Below are positions 17,001-23,222 of a stretch of DNA of 42,972 bases, piece after piece. The position numbers and the translations under genes are program-made. Under the pieces are notes generated by a model. The model was not told where the DNA came from and ran no database searches. It saw only the letters and a list, made by a program, of their open reading frames with translations. Source of the stretch: an uncultured Butyrivibrio sp. (GTDB lineage: Bacteria; Bacillota; Clostridia; Lachnospirales; Lachnospiraceae); assembly GCF_947169445.1 (NCBI RefSeq), contig NZ_CAMVPU010000033.1, positions 1 to 42,972 on the forward strand. Reading direction: 5' to 3'. Each line of letters opens with the position of its first letter. The first letter of the stretch is position 1.

Positions 17001-19322
17001 ATCCTTAAGAGTCTTATCCTTGACAGGTACAATGTACAGTTTTAAACCATCCTCATCTTCTGCAGCAGGATAAGCCCCATCCTTTGAAGCTGTTGCTTTT
17101 ACACCGTTTTCAAGATATGAGATATTCTTGGCCTTAAAATAATGCCTGGTCTGATCCTCATCTATGTAGATATATGGATATACTGAGACATCAAGCTCGT
17201 CAGAAGGTATAACGATCCTCTGGTCATAATTAAGGGTCCAGCGCTTTCCTTCTTCAAGATTGGAGTTATATATGTTCTGAATGTTAAAAGGCATCCTTAA
17301 GCCTTCAGTATGAACAGAGGTGTTTACAACTGTAAGTGTACCGGTATAGTCATTTATTGATGCTTTCCCCGCCGTACCTGCAGATGCATCGTGGGTACTC
17401 CAGTACGATTCCAGACCATAGGTATTTCTAAAAGTTATCTTGAGAAATGGCTTTTTATTCCCTTTTTGGAGTTTTATGGAATCCTGTTTTCCAAAGTCTT
17501 CATCGTAAGTCATAAAAGCAAGGCCGTAGTTATCACTCTGTTCGTATACCCACTCCCTGACTGGTTTTGTTATGTTAAAATAACCTCCTGTAACTGTATA
17601 GTCAATAACCTTAGTATCAATTGAAGGCATAGCCTCCCCGGGTGTGTCCCCATCATTCCAGGCTGAAGTTATCCTCTTTGCTACTATATAGTTTTTATTG
17701 GTATCGCTTGCCTTTCCGTTAAGATAAAGCTTTGCATCAGTTATCACTGCACCGGGACTGATATATGGAAGTTCAAACCAGATACAGGTTGTATAGCTGA
17801 CGTTATTCTTTTTACCAACATATAATGTGGTGGAATCAGTCTTAGTCGTATTATTCTCATCGGATGCATAGCAGGCAGATACTGCCTTTCTATCCTTTTC
17901 ATATTTCTTTATTACTGGGTCAATAACTACCGGATACTGTGCTGATGAAAGGAAATCCTCATCAGCGGTCAGCGTCAGATATATGAAGTCATCATCACAA
18001 GCATCTGTAGCAGCAGTTTCATCTATATCTTTGGTCTCATCAAGAAGAAGTTCCTCTTCTGTATCCTCCGCTATATTCTCTTCCAGAATAGTCTCCTCTG
18101 TCTCATTTGGTGTTTCCTCAGTTTCAGACGTAACCAGGTCTTTCTCAGACTCGTCGCCAGAATTCTCAGTTACAGGAGCATCTTCAACTTCTATGGATAT
18201 GTCGTCTTCATCATTTTCACTTGTTGGCTCTGCCTTATCTTTATCAGCACCTTTATCTGAATCTACAGGAGCTGTGTCTGATATACTGTATACTACTTCA
18301 TCGGAGTATCTTCCTTCACTGTCCTCCATAAAGGGCGCAGGGAAGTAATACTTTATCTCGTTAGTCTCCTCATCATACAGTTCTACTTCATTGGCAGAGC
18401 TTATCCTTGCCTTAAGCCCCTCAAGCCTTACTCTGAAAGAAAAGCTGTTTCCGGAATCAGAACTTTTTAGGATAATGTTCTCTTTTACGCCGCTTGATGA
18501 AGGCGAATATTCAAGAGCAACGTCGTTCTCATAACCTTCATAGGTTACCGTAGCAGATGGAATGATATAAGGCTCAGGATCTGCATTACTTTCGATTACG
18601 GAATCACCTATGGAGTCTTCTGAAAACTCTTTGTTTTCTGCAGCATTAAAAGAGCCTTCATCTAAACTAAGACTTACTTTCAATTTCTTATCTTCATCCT
18701 CATCATTAAAGGAAAACAGATCCATTCCCGGATCAGACTGCTCTGCGATAAGGGAGCTGCTTAGAAAATCATCCTGATCATTTATATCATCAACGTATTC
18801 AAAATCTACGGTATAGCCATCTTCTTCAAAAACGACCTCTCCCTGACTTTCATCGCTGTCAGTAAAGAGTACATGATAAGCATTGTCAGCGTTCTCATAG
18901 CCTTCATTTGTAGCCACAAGACTGTTATCTATTTCTTTCCAGGAGCCTTCTTCATCTTCATAGTGAACAGGCTCATCATAATAAAATACAGCTCTGGAAT
19001 CGTCACTTAGAATGTATTCCTTACTGTATTCATCTCTGCATTCTTCTATTTCACTGATAACTACGGCTTCATTAGCTGTTTTTCCGGTATATGTTATATC
19101 ATCTTCATTCTGATAAATATCCCCACTTTCTTCATCAGAATCTTCTTCCCGGAAAGCATCCCAATTTTCTCCTTCTTCCCACGTGATTTCATCATCCGCG
19201 TCGGCAAGATTCAAATTCTCTCCTTCTGCTGCGTCCCCAGCAATAGCTGTGATGTTACTCTGTGTGACAAACACAGTCAGAGCCATCAAAAAGCTGATGC
19301 CTCTTAAATACTTCTTTCTCAT
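11070..19322 (-). CDS. Secreted Rhs/YD-repeat polymorphic toxin with HINT domain
   Basis: A 2750-residue contact-dependent-type toxin of the WapA/Rhs group. ATG 19322 has GGGGG eight bases upstream; an in-frame extension to 19370 lacks an RBS. Order: Sec signal peptide (1-28, ending near ITAIAG); very acidic low-complexity stretch (30-460); DNRLRE-like domain (about 470-650); YD repeats; three carbohydrate-binding-like beta-sandwiches (about 1130-1620); many YD repeats to 2300; Rhs core (GTYEYDLWGNP to RFISADS); hydrophobic helices (2410-2475); HINT protease domain (CFVAGT to VLVHN, about 2517-2653), which should release the tip; and a 97-residue toxin tip. The tip has HFIRHGDEVG, YYQKALNFL and GTIISFG, a pattern I associate loosely with BECR-fold RNases. 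An immunity gene follows at once. Confidence 0.92.
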   Translation of the reverse strand: MRKKYLRGISFLMALTVFVTQSNITAIAGDAAEGENLNLADADDEITWEEGENWDAFREEDSDEESGDIYQNEDDITYTGKTANEAVVISEIEECRDEYSKEYILSDDSRAVFYYDEPVHYEDEEGSWKEIDNSLVATNEGYENADNAYHVLFTDSDESQGEVVFEEDGYTVDFEYVDDINDQDDFLSSSLIAEQSDPGMDLFSFNDEDEDKKLKVSLSLDEGSFNAAENKEFSEDSIGDSVIESNADPEPYIIPSATVTYEGYENDVALEYSPSSSGVKENIILKSSDSGNSFSFRVRLEGLKARISSANEVELYDEETNEIKYYFPAPFMEDSEGRYSDEVVYSISDTAPVDSDKGADKDKAEPTSENDEDDISIEVEDAPVTENSGDESEKDLVTSETEETPNETEETILEENIAEDTEEELLLDETKDIDETAATDACDDDFIYLTLTADEDFLSSAQYPVVIDPVIKKYEKDRKAVSACYASDENNTTKTDSTTLYVGKKNNVSYTTCIWFELPYISPGAVITDAKLYLNGKASDTNKNYIVAKRITSAWNDGDTPGEAMPSIDTKVIDYTVTGGYFNITKPVREWVYEQSDNYGLAFMTYDEDFGKQDSIKLQKGNKKPFLKITFRNTYGLESYWSTHDASAGTAGKASINDYTGTLTVVNTSVHTEGLRMPFNIQNIYNSNLEEGKRWTLNYDQRIVIPSDELDVSVYPYIYIDEDQTRHYFKAKNISYLENGVKATASKDGAYPAAEDEDGLKLYIVPVKDKTLKDTYPLKLINKSSSTVKYFDKNGCLALITDSNKYENGKNPKNKNNKEIERERNEIALTLEAYGEVTEDLSGFDELTESLSRIKELSGGKEKLKTISDAIESEIINGISITDSLCSGARAKTDIRIATKLQNIKKKLQQQKLYLSEGKRSNLTSSAGNAVKAANEIKALAEEMIPQEYHITSVTDAVGNRSELSYDEQDRLLSVTDPRHDGKNKYSYNDGDITRIEYLKEEGGSCLKEAVYNYEDGFLCSMQDDSGYSINFTHAGGRIVQVSEARGGKTGQTYSINYGNNSTVTYRFSGKNDCYGDGDDVFNTEVFDEKGRVVSVYSQNSKGEVIGANAVTYTDGVKHYAKTSFDDQRPSKAVNLIDNSGFEDERDFWIIPEGCSENVNLHANDKVYLGKKAARINICKEDKAAFFYQTKEVPAGTYTISYVIHTSGEVDGGAVIYQEYCMEPEKGQTFSRYEEDDFKRFWTTYTFDNDTKIYIYMCAVGDGTAWFDNIQLEKGSKPTSYSSTETTSSSAAQDDAEADEGVRNKVKDNAVSGRPTHNYLLNHSFERKGLWEGDGVFDSAKAPYIGKYALNFNASKLDGQKTAETQTISNLKSGSYTFSCYAKGINLNDAKGWLSVRDGNEELAVSSAISETTSKKIGDGWERLSVSFDLKHESDVTVCINAKRTGDKPSGALVFDCAQLENGDLANDYNILEDGNFDNPDGSLPDEWKNFKNVKYSDEIIKDGIDGDNCYHIKGEPGKDKYLKCSVDLGKKTASYIFSGFVRTDTTPIRTNRVLTVEAYHKSDAQVLKSTLELDDYSEGWKYFTLILPAHQWGKTEFSINFYDNIGDIYIDGLQLSKVNIQSKKYDSSGRVLGVCVSEKQTAYGYDTYGRMNKKVTPGGVTYNYNYDSTNNNTSVKASVGPSAHMTYDKYGNQKTVSTHVDITRDEEGNATNKPLELHTSCSYSDDGNYLSSKTDESGEATYYEYDSNRGFLLSEEQPGYDTCYCIEDYDLDFIESVKNKIVYWFTGDVKKRITVNYEYGKDDRITGVTKTDGSATRTVSYKYKNDSDLESIEHNGFTYGYEYDDFGNVIATTIAGIPIQTNNYGDNNGSLKSTTYADGRTTTTKSDEYGNISEVRSTLEGTEDHVDSYRYYNDGNLAVHRDEYTGFETNFAYGDTGKVTDSAVTGSKEGIDCYSRLWYIYNTLGKVENLNEEIKEGNIRQIKSYVYTYAKDGNNAKNIFPDNSFKKYGYDSLRRLKATEYSPREKVVVSKRLFTHVGYKKAEASSKSYTGTQNRVETYANTIGKSPKTIDSCFTYDYDDRGNITGIQEEYNVPYSRTVAIIEPTRTYNYDAFGQVVRAKEEYKDGTVKYYYYTYDAGGNIISELVHDNDKNEDDTGEYVYDAVWRDKLISYNGNEIIYDDCGNPKKYLGYDMSWDTSSGSLCMVSNSDHSYEYSYFSDGQRLSKDVDGKKTVYIYNAGMLLAQETDEYRLNFYYDADGLVTEIGYQEKENGNYSKETYYFYTRNGQGDIIGIYRCSDSTLVGTYEYDLWGNPVSKTENVFTTTIKKKEVTIRDEQGILDKNPLRYRGYYYDEETGFYYLNARYYDPKVHRFISADSQIAGVSSDVNGFNLFAYCDNDPVNKIDDSGMWPQMSNEQKIGCGLAIVATIALAAGIAAIAPELGISACALQTVFIAAVAGQAFCSVAIGAISAGIAYAKGASSDEIWRAAYDAAADAFLGGTIVGGATAAVVGGIEGLSCFVAGTVISTDEGLVPIEDIKAGEYVLSEDPETGDVEYKRVLEVYINESTELVHLIIDDEEIITTPSHPFYVKDRGFVPAGELSEHSVLVDSEGNELHLQTVRWEHLQSPIHVYNFAVEDYHTYFVGNIEVLVHNTCGLDDGYGAYSNWNQGSYDSIINSLEDHFIRHGDEVGADSVPDYYQKALNFLRNLRGATGKPLDGFVEGATRFMKNGKYIDVAPDGTIISFGLINH
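11394..12828 (-). repeat. Long direct repeat, copy in the main Rhs gene
   Basis: Partner of 5198-6632 (offset 6196). The segment 11896-12784 looks identical to 5700-6588. The HINT C-terminal half (11394-11633) is also shared with orphan tip 3 (about 9951-10190). These are direct repeats on the same strand, so recombination between them would delete the intervening DNA and switch the tip. Confidence 0.85.
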
Positions 19323-19426
19323 GCACTTTTCCCCCTGTTTTTTATTTAGTTGATAAATCTCTGCTATCACATTTTATATTTTTATTTTCATCATTGTCAA
19401 TACTATTATCTTTTTTTGACATTACC

Positions 19427-19454
19427 TTGACATGTTCTAAATCTGTTTTATAAT
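19427..19454 (+). promoter_or_regulatory. Sigma-A-type promoter for the blaI-like gene
   Basis: TTGACA (19427-19432), a 16-base spacer and TATAAT (19449-19454), 36 bases before ATG 19490. A second TTGACA is at 19416. The word ATTGTCAA occurs on both sides (19393-19400 and 19458-19465). Repeated words flanking a promoter in a 167-base divergent region are candidate repressor sites for the BlaI-like protein, which could then also act on the Rhs promoter. Confidence 0.65.
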
Positions 19455-19489
19455 AATATTGTCAACTGCCATTTTTGAGGAATCAGCTT

Positions 19490-19915
19490 ATGAAATCATA
19501 TTCATTAAACACTAGAGAAAAGACTATTATGGAATTGCTGTGGAGCTCCGATACCGGTCTTACCAGTATTGAGATGCTTAACAAACTTGATGATGCAGAC
19601 TGGAATAAGCTAAACATTTTCCGAACCATCAACAGTCTTATAGACAAGGATCTCATTAAGGTTTCCGGCTTTGAGCAGTACAACACTCAGTATGCCCGCA
19701 GGTTCACCTATTCCATCACGCAGGAAGAGTATGCAGCCAGATTGTTGGAGGCAGGTGGGCTTACCTTCAGATCCCTTGGCAACATTGCCATGGCGATGAT
19801 CAAGAATGACGGCGATGAAGACGAAGACTCAAGAGAAGAACTCATTGAGAGTCTTCAGGAAATCATTGACAATCTTAAGAAAGAATCTTCAGAAAAAAAT
19901 AAACAGGAAAGATGA
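19490..19915 (+). CDS. BlaI/MecI-family transcriptional repressor
   Basis: A 141-residue protein with an N-terminal winged helix (NTREKTIMELLWSS, TSIEMLNKL, WNKLNIFRTINSLIDKDLI) and a C-terminal dimerisation region ending in a very acidic and then lysine-rich tail. ATG 19490 has GAGG nine bases upstream; a TTG at 19475 is in frame but less likely. BlaI-type repressors bind dyads as dimers and are cleaved when a membrane M56 protease is activated. The next gene is such a protease. It faces the Rhs gene head to head across 167 bases, so control of the toxin is plausible but unproven. Confidence 0.85.
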   Translation: MKSYSLNTREKTIMELLWSSDTGLTSIEMLNKLDDADWNKLNIFRTINSLIDKDLIKVSGFEQYNTQYARRFTYSITQEEYAARLLEAGGLTFRSLGNIAMAMIKNDGDEDEDSREELIESLQEIIDNLKKESSEKNKQER

Positions 19916-19923
19916 CGTATTAA

Positions 19924-21096
19924 ATGAGCAACCTTGAATTGTTCTGTGACTTTTGGTTCTGTGCGTTATATACCAGTATTTTTATTATTCTTTTTTACTA
20001 TCTCAGAAAGAAGCTCATGAAGCTAAGGCTTTTAAGCACAAGGGCTATATGCTTCATCTATTTTTTATGCCTTATAAGACTGTTGCTCCCTCTTGAATCT
20101 CCATGGGCGATCTGCATAAGCAGCAGGTTCTTTAATCCCATAATTGACATCATGTTTTTCAGGGATTTTTTCTTGGGGAAACATAACCTTCATGGATACC
20201 AGATCCTGTCTGCTCTTTATATAGCAATAAGCTTTTTTTTACTTACAAAGCTTATATTTACCTATATCAGGGTTTCCTCTTTTGCAAGGAAAAAGCCGTT
20301 AGAGCCATCCGACAAGGCCTACAGGGTCCTTAGTCAGATACAGGCCGAGAATTCAACAGCACTTAAGATAGACCTCTATGAATTAGACCATCTGGGCAGC
20401 CCTCTTAGCATGGGCATATTAAAAAAAAGTATCGTTCTTCCAACAAACTGCAGCGATAATTATTCAGATATTCAGCTCTACTACATACTGAGGCATGAGT
20501 ATAATCACCTGAAAAGCCACGACTGCTTTACAAAAATACTGGCAAATGTAGTCACCTGCCTGTTTTTCTGGAATCCCTGTGTATACATTTTCAGAAAAGA
20601 CATGGAACAGTCAATGGAACTTAGGTGTGATCAGATGACTATTGGTGGCATGTCTGATCGTGAGCGCATTCAATATATGGAAACAATGCTTATGGTGATA
20701 AAGAATCAGAGCACGTCGAAAGCAGGCCACTCATCAGCTTCTGGGCTCTATGCGCTTACGCTTGTTTCGAATTGTCCCGTAGACCTTAAGGAACGCTTTC
20801 TTGCAATATCCAAAAAGCACTATAATCAGTCCTTATATAAAGACCTTTCTATGGTCACTGTCGCAGCAATGATATTCATAGCTTCATATACAGTATTCTT
20901 CAGTTCTCACTATGAACCGCCTATGGATGATATATCGCCGGATTCTTCATATCACGAGATTGATCCTGCTACAGATACTCTGGTTATCGATGGCTCTTAC
21001 TGCTACATCCTCTGCAGTGACGGGGCAACACTGGATGTATCTGAAAATATAATACAGGTATGGAAAAAAGATGGAGGGAGAGTTATAAGAAAATGA
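19924..21096 (+). CDS. BlaR1-like M56 family membrane metallopeptidase
   Basis: A 390-residue integral membrane protein. Three hydrophobic segments lie near residues 12-28, 42-58 and 92-118. The zinc motif HExxH is HEYNH at 191-195, and a later acidic ELRCDQ near 232 may supply the third ligand. A last membrane span is near 305-323. The remaining roughly 65 residues are probably extracellular and do not resemble the penicillin-binding sensor of BlaR1, so the signal is likely not a beta-lactam. It starts eight bases after the repressor gene and forms a two-gene operon with it. By family precedent it would cleave the repressor after sensing an envelope signal. Confidence 0.85.
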   Translation: MSNLELFCDFWFCALYTSIFIILFYYLRKKLMKLRLLSTRAICFIYFLCLIRLLLPLESPWAICISSRFFNPIIDIMFFRDFFLGKHNLHGYQILSALYIAISFFLLTKLIFTYIRVSSFARKKPLEPSDKAYRVLSQIQAENSTALKIDLYELDHLGSPLSMGILKKSIVLPTNCSDNYSDIQLYYILRHEYNHLKSHDCFTKILANVVTCLFFWNPCVYIFRKDMEQSMELRCDQMTIGGMSDRERIQYMETMLMVIKNQSTSKAGHSSASGLYALTLVSNCPVDLKERFLAISKKHYNQSLYKDLSMVTVAAMIFIASYTVFFSSHYEPPMDDISPDSSYHEIDPATDTLVIDGSYCYILCSDGATLDVSENIIQVWKKDGGRVIRK

Positions 21097-21135
21097 AACG
21101 AAGGATCAGATTACTAACTATTCGGTGAGGGTTAA

Positions 21136-21831
21136 TTACTTTATCTTCAGTTTTTTCAAATATTCCTTCTGCTCCGGTGTAATACGGTAGCTCTCCACAG
21201 CTTTCTGAATTGCCTTATTGTGAGTCCAGGTATCGAGCTTCTTACCTTCGATAAAAGGAAGAATAGTATCATACTGCTTGGCCAGGGCTGTGGCGAAGTA
21301 CCAGGCGATCATCATGTTCACGTAGTATTCTTCTGATCTGATCTGTGCTACTGTCTCAGGATATTTCACATCATAATCCTCATCCAGAAAGTGTTCCATC
21401 AGCATTCCGATGGCGAATCTTACGGTGTAGGTCTTATCTGACTTAAGCCACTTATCAATCTCCACAAGGAGCTTATCTCTGTGCTTCTTGAATACCTTGG
21501 GCGACATCTGGTCGCAGGTGGCCCAGTTGTCCACATATGGTAAGAACGCATTCAGTTCTGCCATGGCTGTATCTATATTCTTCTCTCCCGAGATAATAAA
21601 AGCATGAAGCTGATTCTCATCAAAATATTTATGTGGAAGATCCGTCAGAAACTCTCCAATATCCTCTCTCCCCCCATATTCCTTGGCAAGCTTTCTAAGC
21701 TCAGGGGTCCTGACTCCGATCATCACATCCTTTTCAAGAGTCGGAAAAAGACCGCTCTGAAAATCCCTGTATTTGATATCCTGAAGTTCAAAAAGTCTGT
21801 TTCTTATCTCTTCTGTTATCATATTCGCCAC
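21136..21831 (-). CDS. alkD: AlkD-family DNA glycosylase (DNA alkylation repair)
   Basis: A 231-residue all-helical HEAT-like repeat protein. The motif VDNWATCDQM carries the Trp and Asp that sit at the lesion site in AlkD, and MMIAWYFATALAKQ carries the later Trp. AlkD excises positively charged alkylated bases such as 7-methylguanine and 3-methyladenine without base flipping. The length matches the family. It starts three bases after the stop of the oxidoreductase gene and is probably cotranscribed with it, though no functional link is apparent. The start is MANMITEE at 21831; the inner Met (MITEE) is also possible. Confidence 0.87.
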   Translation of the reverse strand: MANMITEEIRNRLFELQDIKYRDFQSGLFPTLEKDVMIGVRTPELRKLAKEYGGREDIGEFLTDLPHKYFDENQLHAFIISGEKNIDTAMAELNAFLPYVDNWATCDQMSPKVFKKHRDKLLVEIDKWLKSDKTYTVRFAIGMLMEHFLDEDYDVKYPETVAQIRSEEYYVNMMIAWYFATALAKQYDTILPFIEGKKLDTWTHNKAIQKAVESYRITPEQKEYLKKLKIK

Positions 21832-21834
21832 CTT

Positions 21835-22815
21835 TTATAACCAAAAACCTATCTCATCCAGCACCTGATCGATCACCTCTGCGTTCCTGATAGAAAACTC
21901 CGGTGTGATATGGGGCTTCTCGTCAGAAAGGATGCACCTTGAAAGGTTCTCCACCTCCAGGGCATAGTTCTGTGGAACCGAAATCTTCCTAACGGTAGTG
22001 CCATCCTGATTGAAGATAGTATAGCTAACTTCACCCTCCTGGTTGTACTCCACATCGGACCTGATGCTGCCCTTGCTGCCATGAATATACAGTCTGTCAA
22101 ATCTGGAATTGGTTCCGATTCCTAAGTTCATTCCCACATTGAAGGAGGCCCTTACTCCGTTTTCAAAACCCATGATTGCGGTTGTAAGATAGTCAACTCC
22201 AAGGTCGGTAAACTCAGCGGTGGCCTGAACATAGGAAGGCTCTGAGTCCACCAGTGTCAGTATCATGGTGGTGCAATAACAGCCAAGGTCGTACATGGCT
22301 CCGCCGCCGTGTTCCCTGTGAAGTCTGAAATCCTCCTTGTAACCCTGGGTAAGAAAAGCGCTCTCTATGTAATCGATATCTCCGATAATGCCGCTTGTCA
22401 CATCCTTCTTAAGGCTCTCCACATAGGGACTGTGAAGATATGCATAGGCCTCCATAAGGATCACACCATTCTCAGCGGCGGTTTCAAACATCTCTCTTGC
22501 CTCATCGGCGTTAAGGGCCAGAGGCTTCTCGCAAAGGACATGCTTTCCATGGGACAGAGCTTCGTTAACCCACTTAATATGAAGATCATTGGGAAGCGGA
22601 ATGTAGATAGCCTGAACCTCAGGATCCAATACCAGTTCTTCGTAGCTGCCAAAGGCCTTCTCAAAACCAAATTCCTTCTTGAACTTCTCTGCCTTCTCCT
22701 TACTTCTTCCGGCAATGGCATACAGCTCGCAGCTCTCCGCCTTCTTCATGCCCGGAATAGTACAGTTTCTTGCAATGTTAGCAGTTCCCAAAACTCCCCA
22801 TTTTACCTTCTTCAT
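21835..22815 (-). CDS. Gfo/Idh/MocA-family NAD(P)-dependent oxidoreductase
   Basis: A 326-residue cytosolic enzyme. ATG 22815 is chosen because GAAAGGAGAG lies just upstream; a frame to 22842 would include that RBS. The Rossmann fold begins KWGVLGTANIARN, and the family signature HVLCEKPLALNADEA provides the conserved EKP lysine. The C-terminal domain contains GGGAMYDLGCYC, whose Asp and later residues bind substrate. The family oxidises or epimerises sugars, inositols and related polyols; the substrate cannot be read from sequence. It is followed by alkD with a three-base gap. Confidence 0.88.
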   Translation of the reverse strand: MKKVKWGVLGTANIARNCTIPGMKKAESCELYAIAGRSKEKAEKFKKEFGFEKAFGSYEELVLDPEVQAIYIPLPNDLHIKWVNEALSHGKHVLCEKPLALNADEAREMFETAAENGVILMEAYAYLHSPYVESLKKDVTSGIIGDIDYIESAFLTQGYKEDFRLHREHGGGAMYDLGCYCTTMILTLVDSEPSYVQATAEFTDLGVDYLTTAIMGFENGVRASFNVGMNLGIGTNSRFDRLYIHGSKGSIRSDVEYNQEGEVSYTIFNQDGTTVRKISVPQNYALEVENLSRCILSDEKPHITPEFSIRNAEVIDQVLDEIGFWL

Positions 22816-22871
22816 GTCGCTCTCCTTTCGAGGCCTTACCATGGTTGTCAGTTAAGTGTTTTAAGTATTAT

Positions 22872-23219
22872 TTATTTTCCCTCAAGGTCTGCCACGCGAA
22901 CAGGTTCTCCGTTAAGAAGAATATATCCCGGTGGAAGCTTGGAGGCATCGGCCATAGAAGTATAATGACGCTTATTATAAGTGTCATAGACACCTTTTTC
23001 TTTGTGCTTGTGCGGCATCGCTCCGGAGGTATTGCCACGTTTGTTATACGTATCATATTTAGCGGGCTTAGCCATTGTCTGACCGGTAATAGGCCCTGTC
23101 ATCACATTTTTATTAACCGGTCCCTTATTGGCATTTTTATTGGCAGCGGACTTCTTAACTGCGCTCAAAATGACTGCTATCACAACCATATATACGACGA
23201 CATACAATAATTCATCCAT
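22872..23219 (-). CDS. Small membrane-anchored protein with YDTYNKR repeats
   Basis: A 115-residue protein not recognised as a known family. Residues 4-22 (LLYVVVYMVVIAVILSAV) form one transmembrane helix. The rest is basic, rich in Lys, Asn and Gly, and probably disordered and cytoplasmic. The heptad YDTYNKR occurs twice, about 25 residues apart. The C-terminus reads LPPGYILLNGEPVRVADLEGK. It begins three bases after the stop of the helicase gene, so the two are in one operon. Possibly a membrane tether or a poorly conserved envelope protein. Confidence 0.7.
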   Translation of the reverse strand: MDELLYVVVYMVVIAVILSAVKKSAANKNANKGPVNKNVMTGPITGQTMAKPAKYDTYNKRGNTSGAMPHKHKEKGVYDTYNKRHYTSMADASKLPPGYILLNGEPVRVADLEGK

Positions 23220-23222
23220 AAC

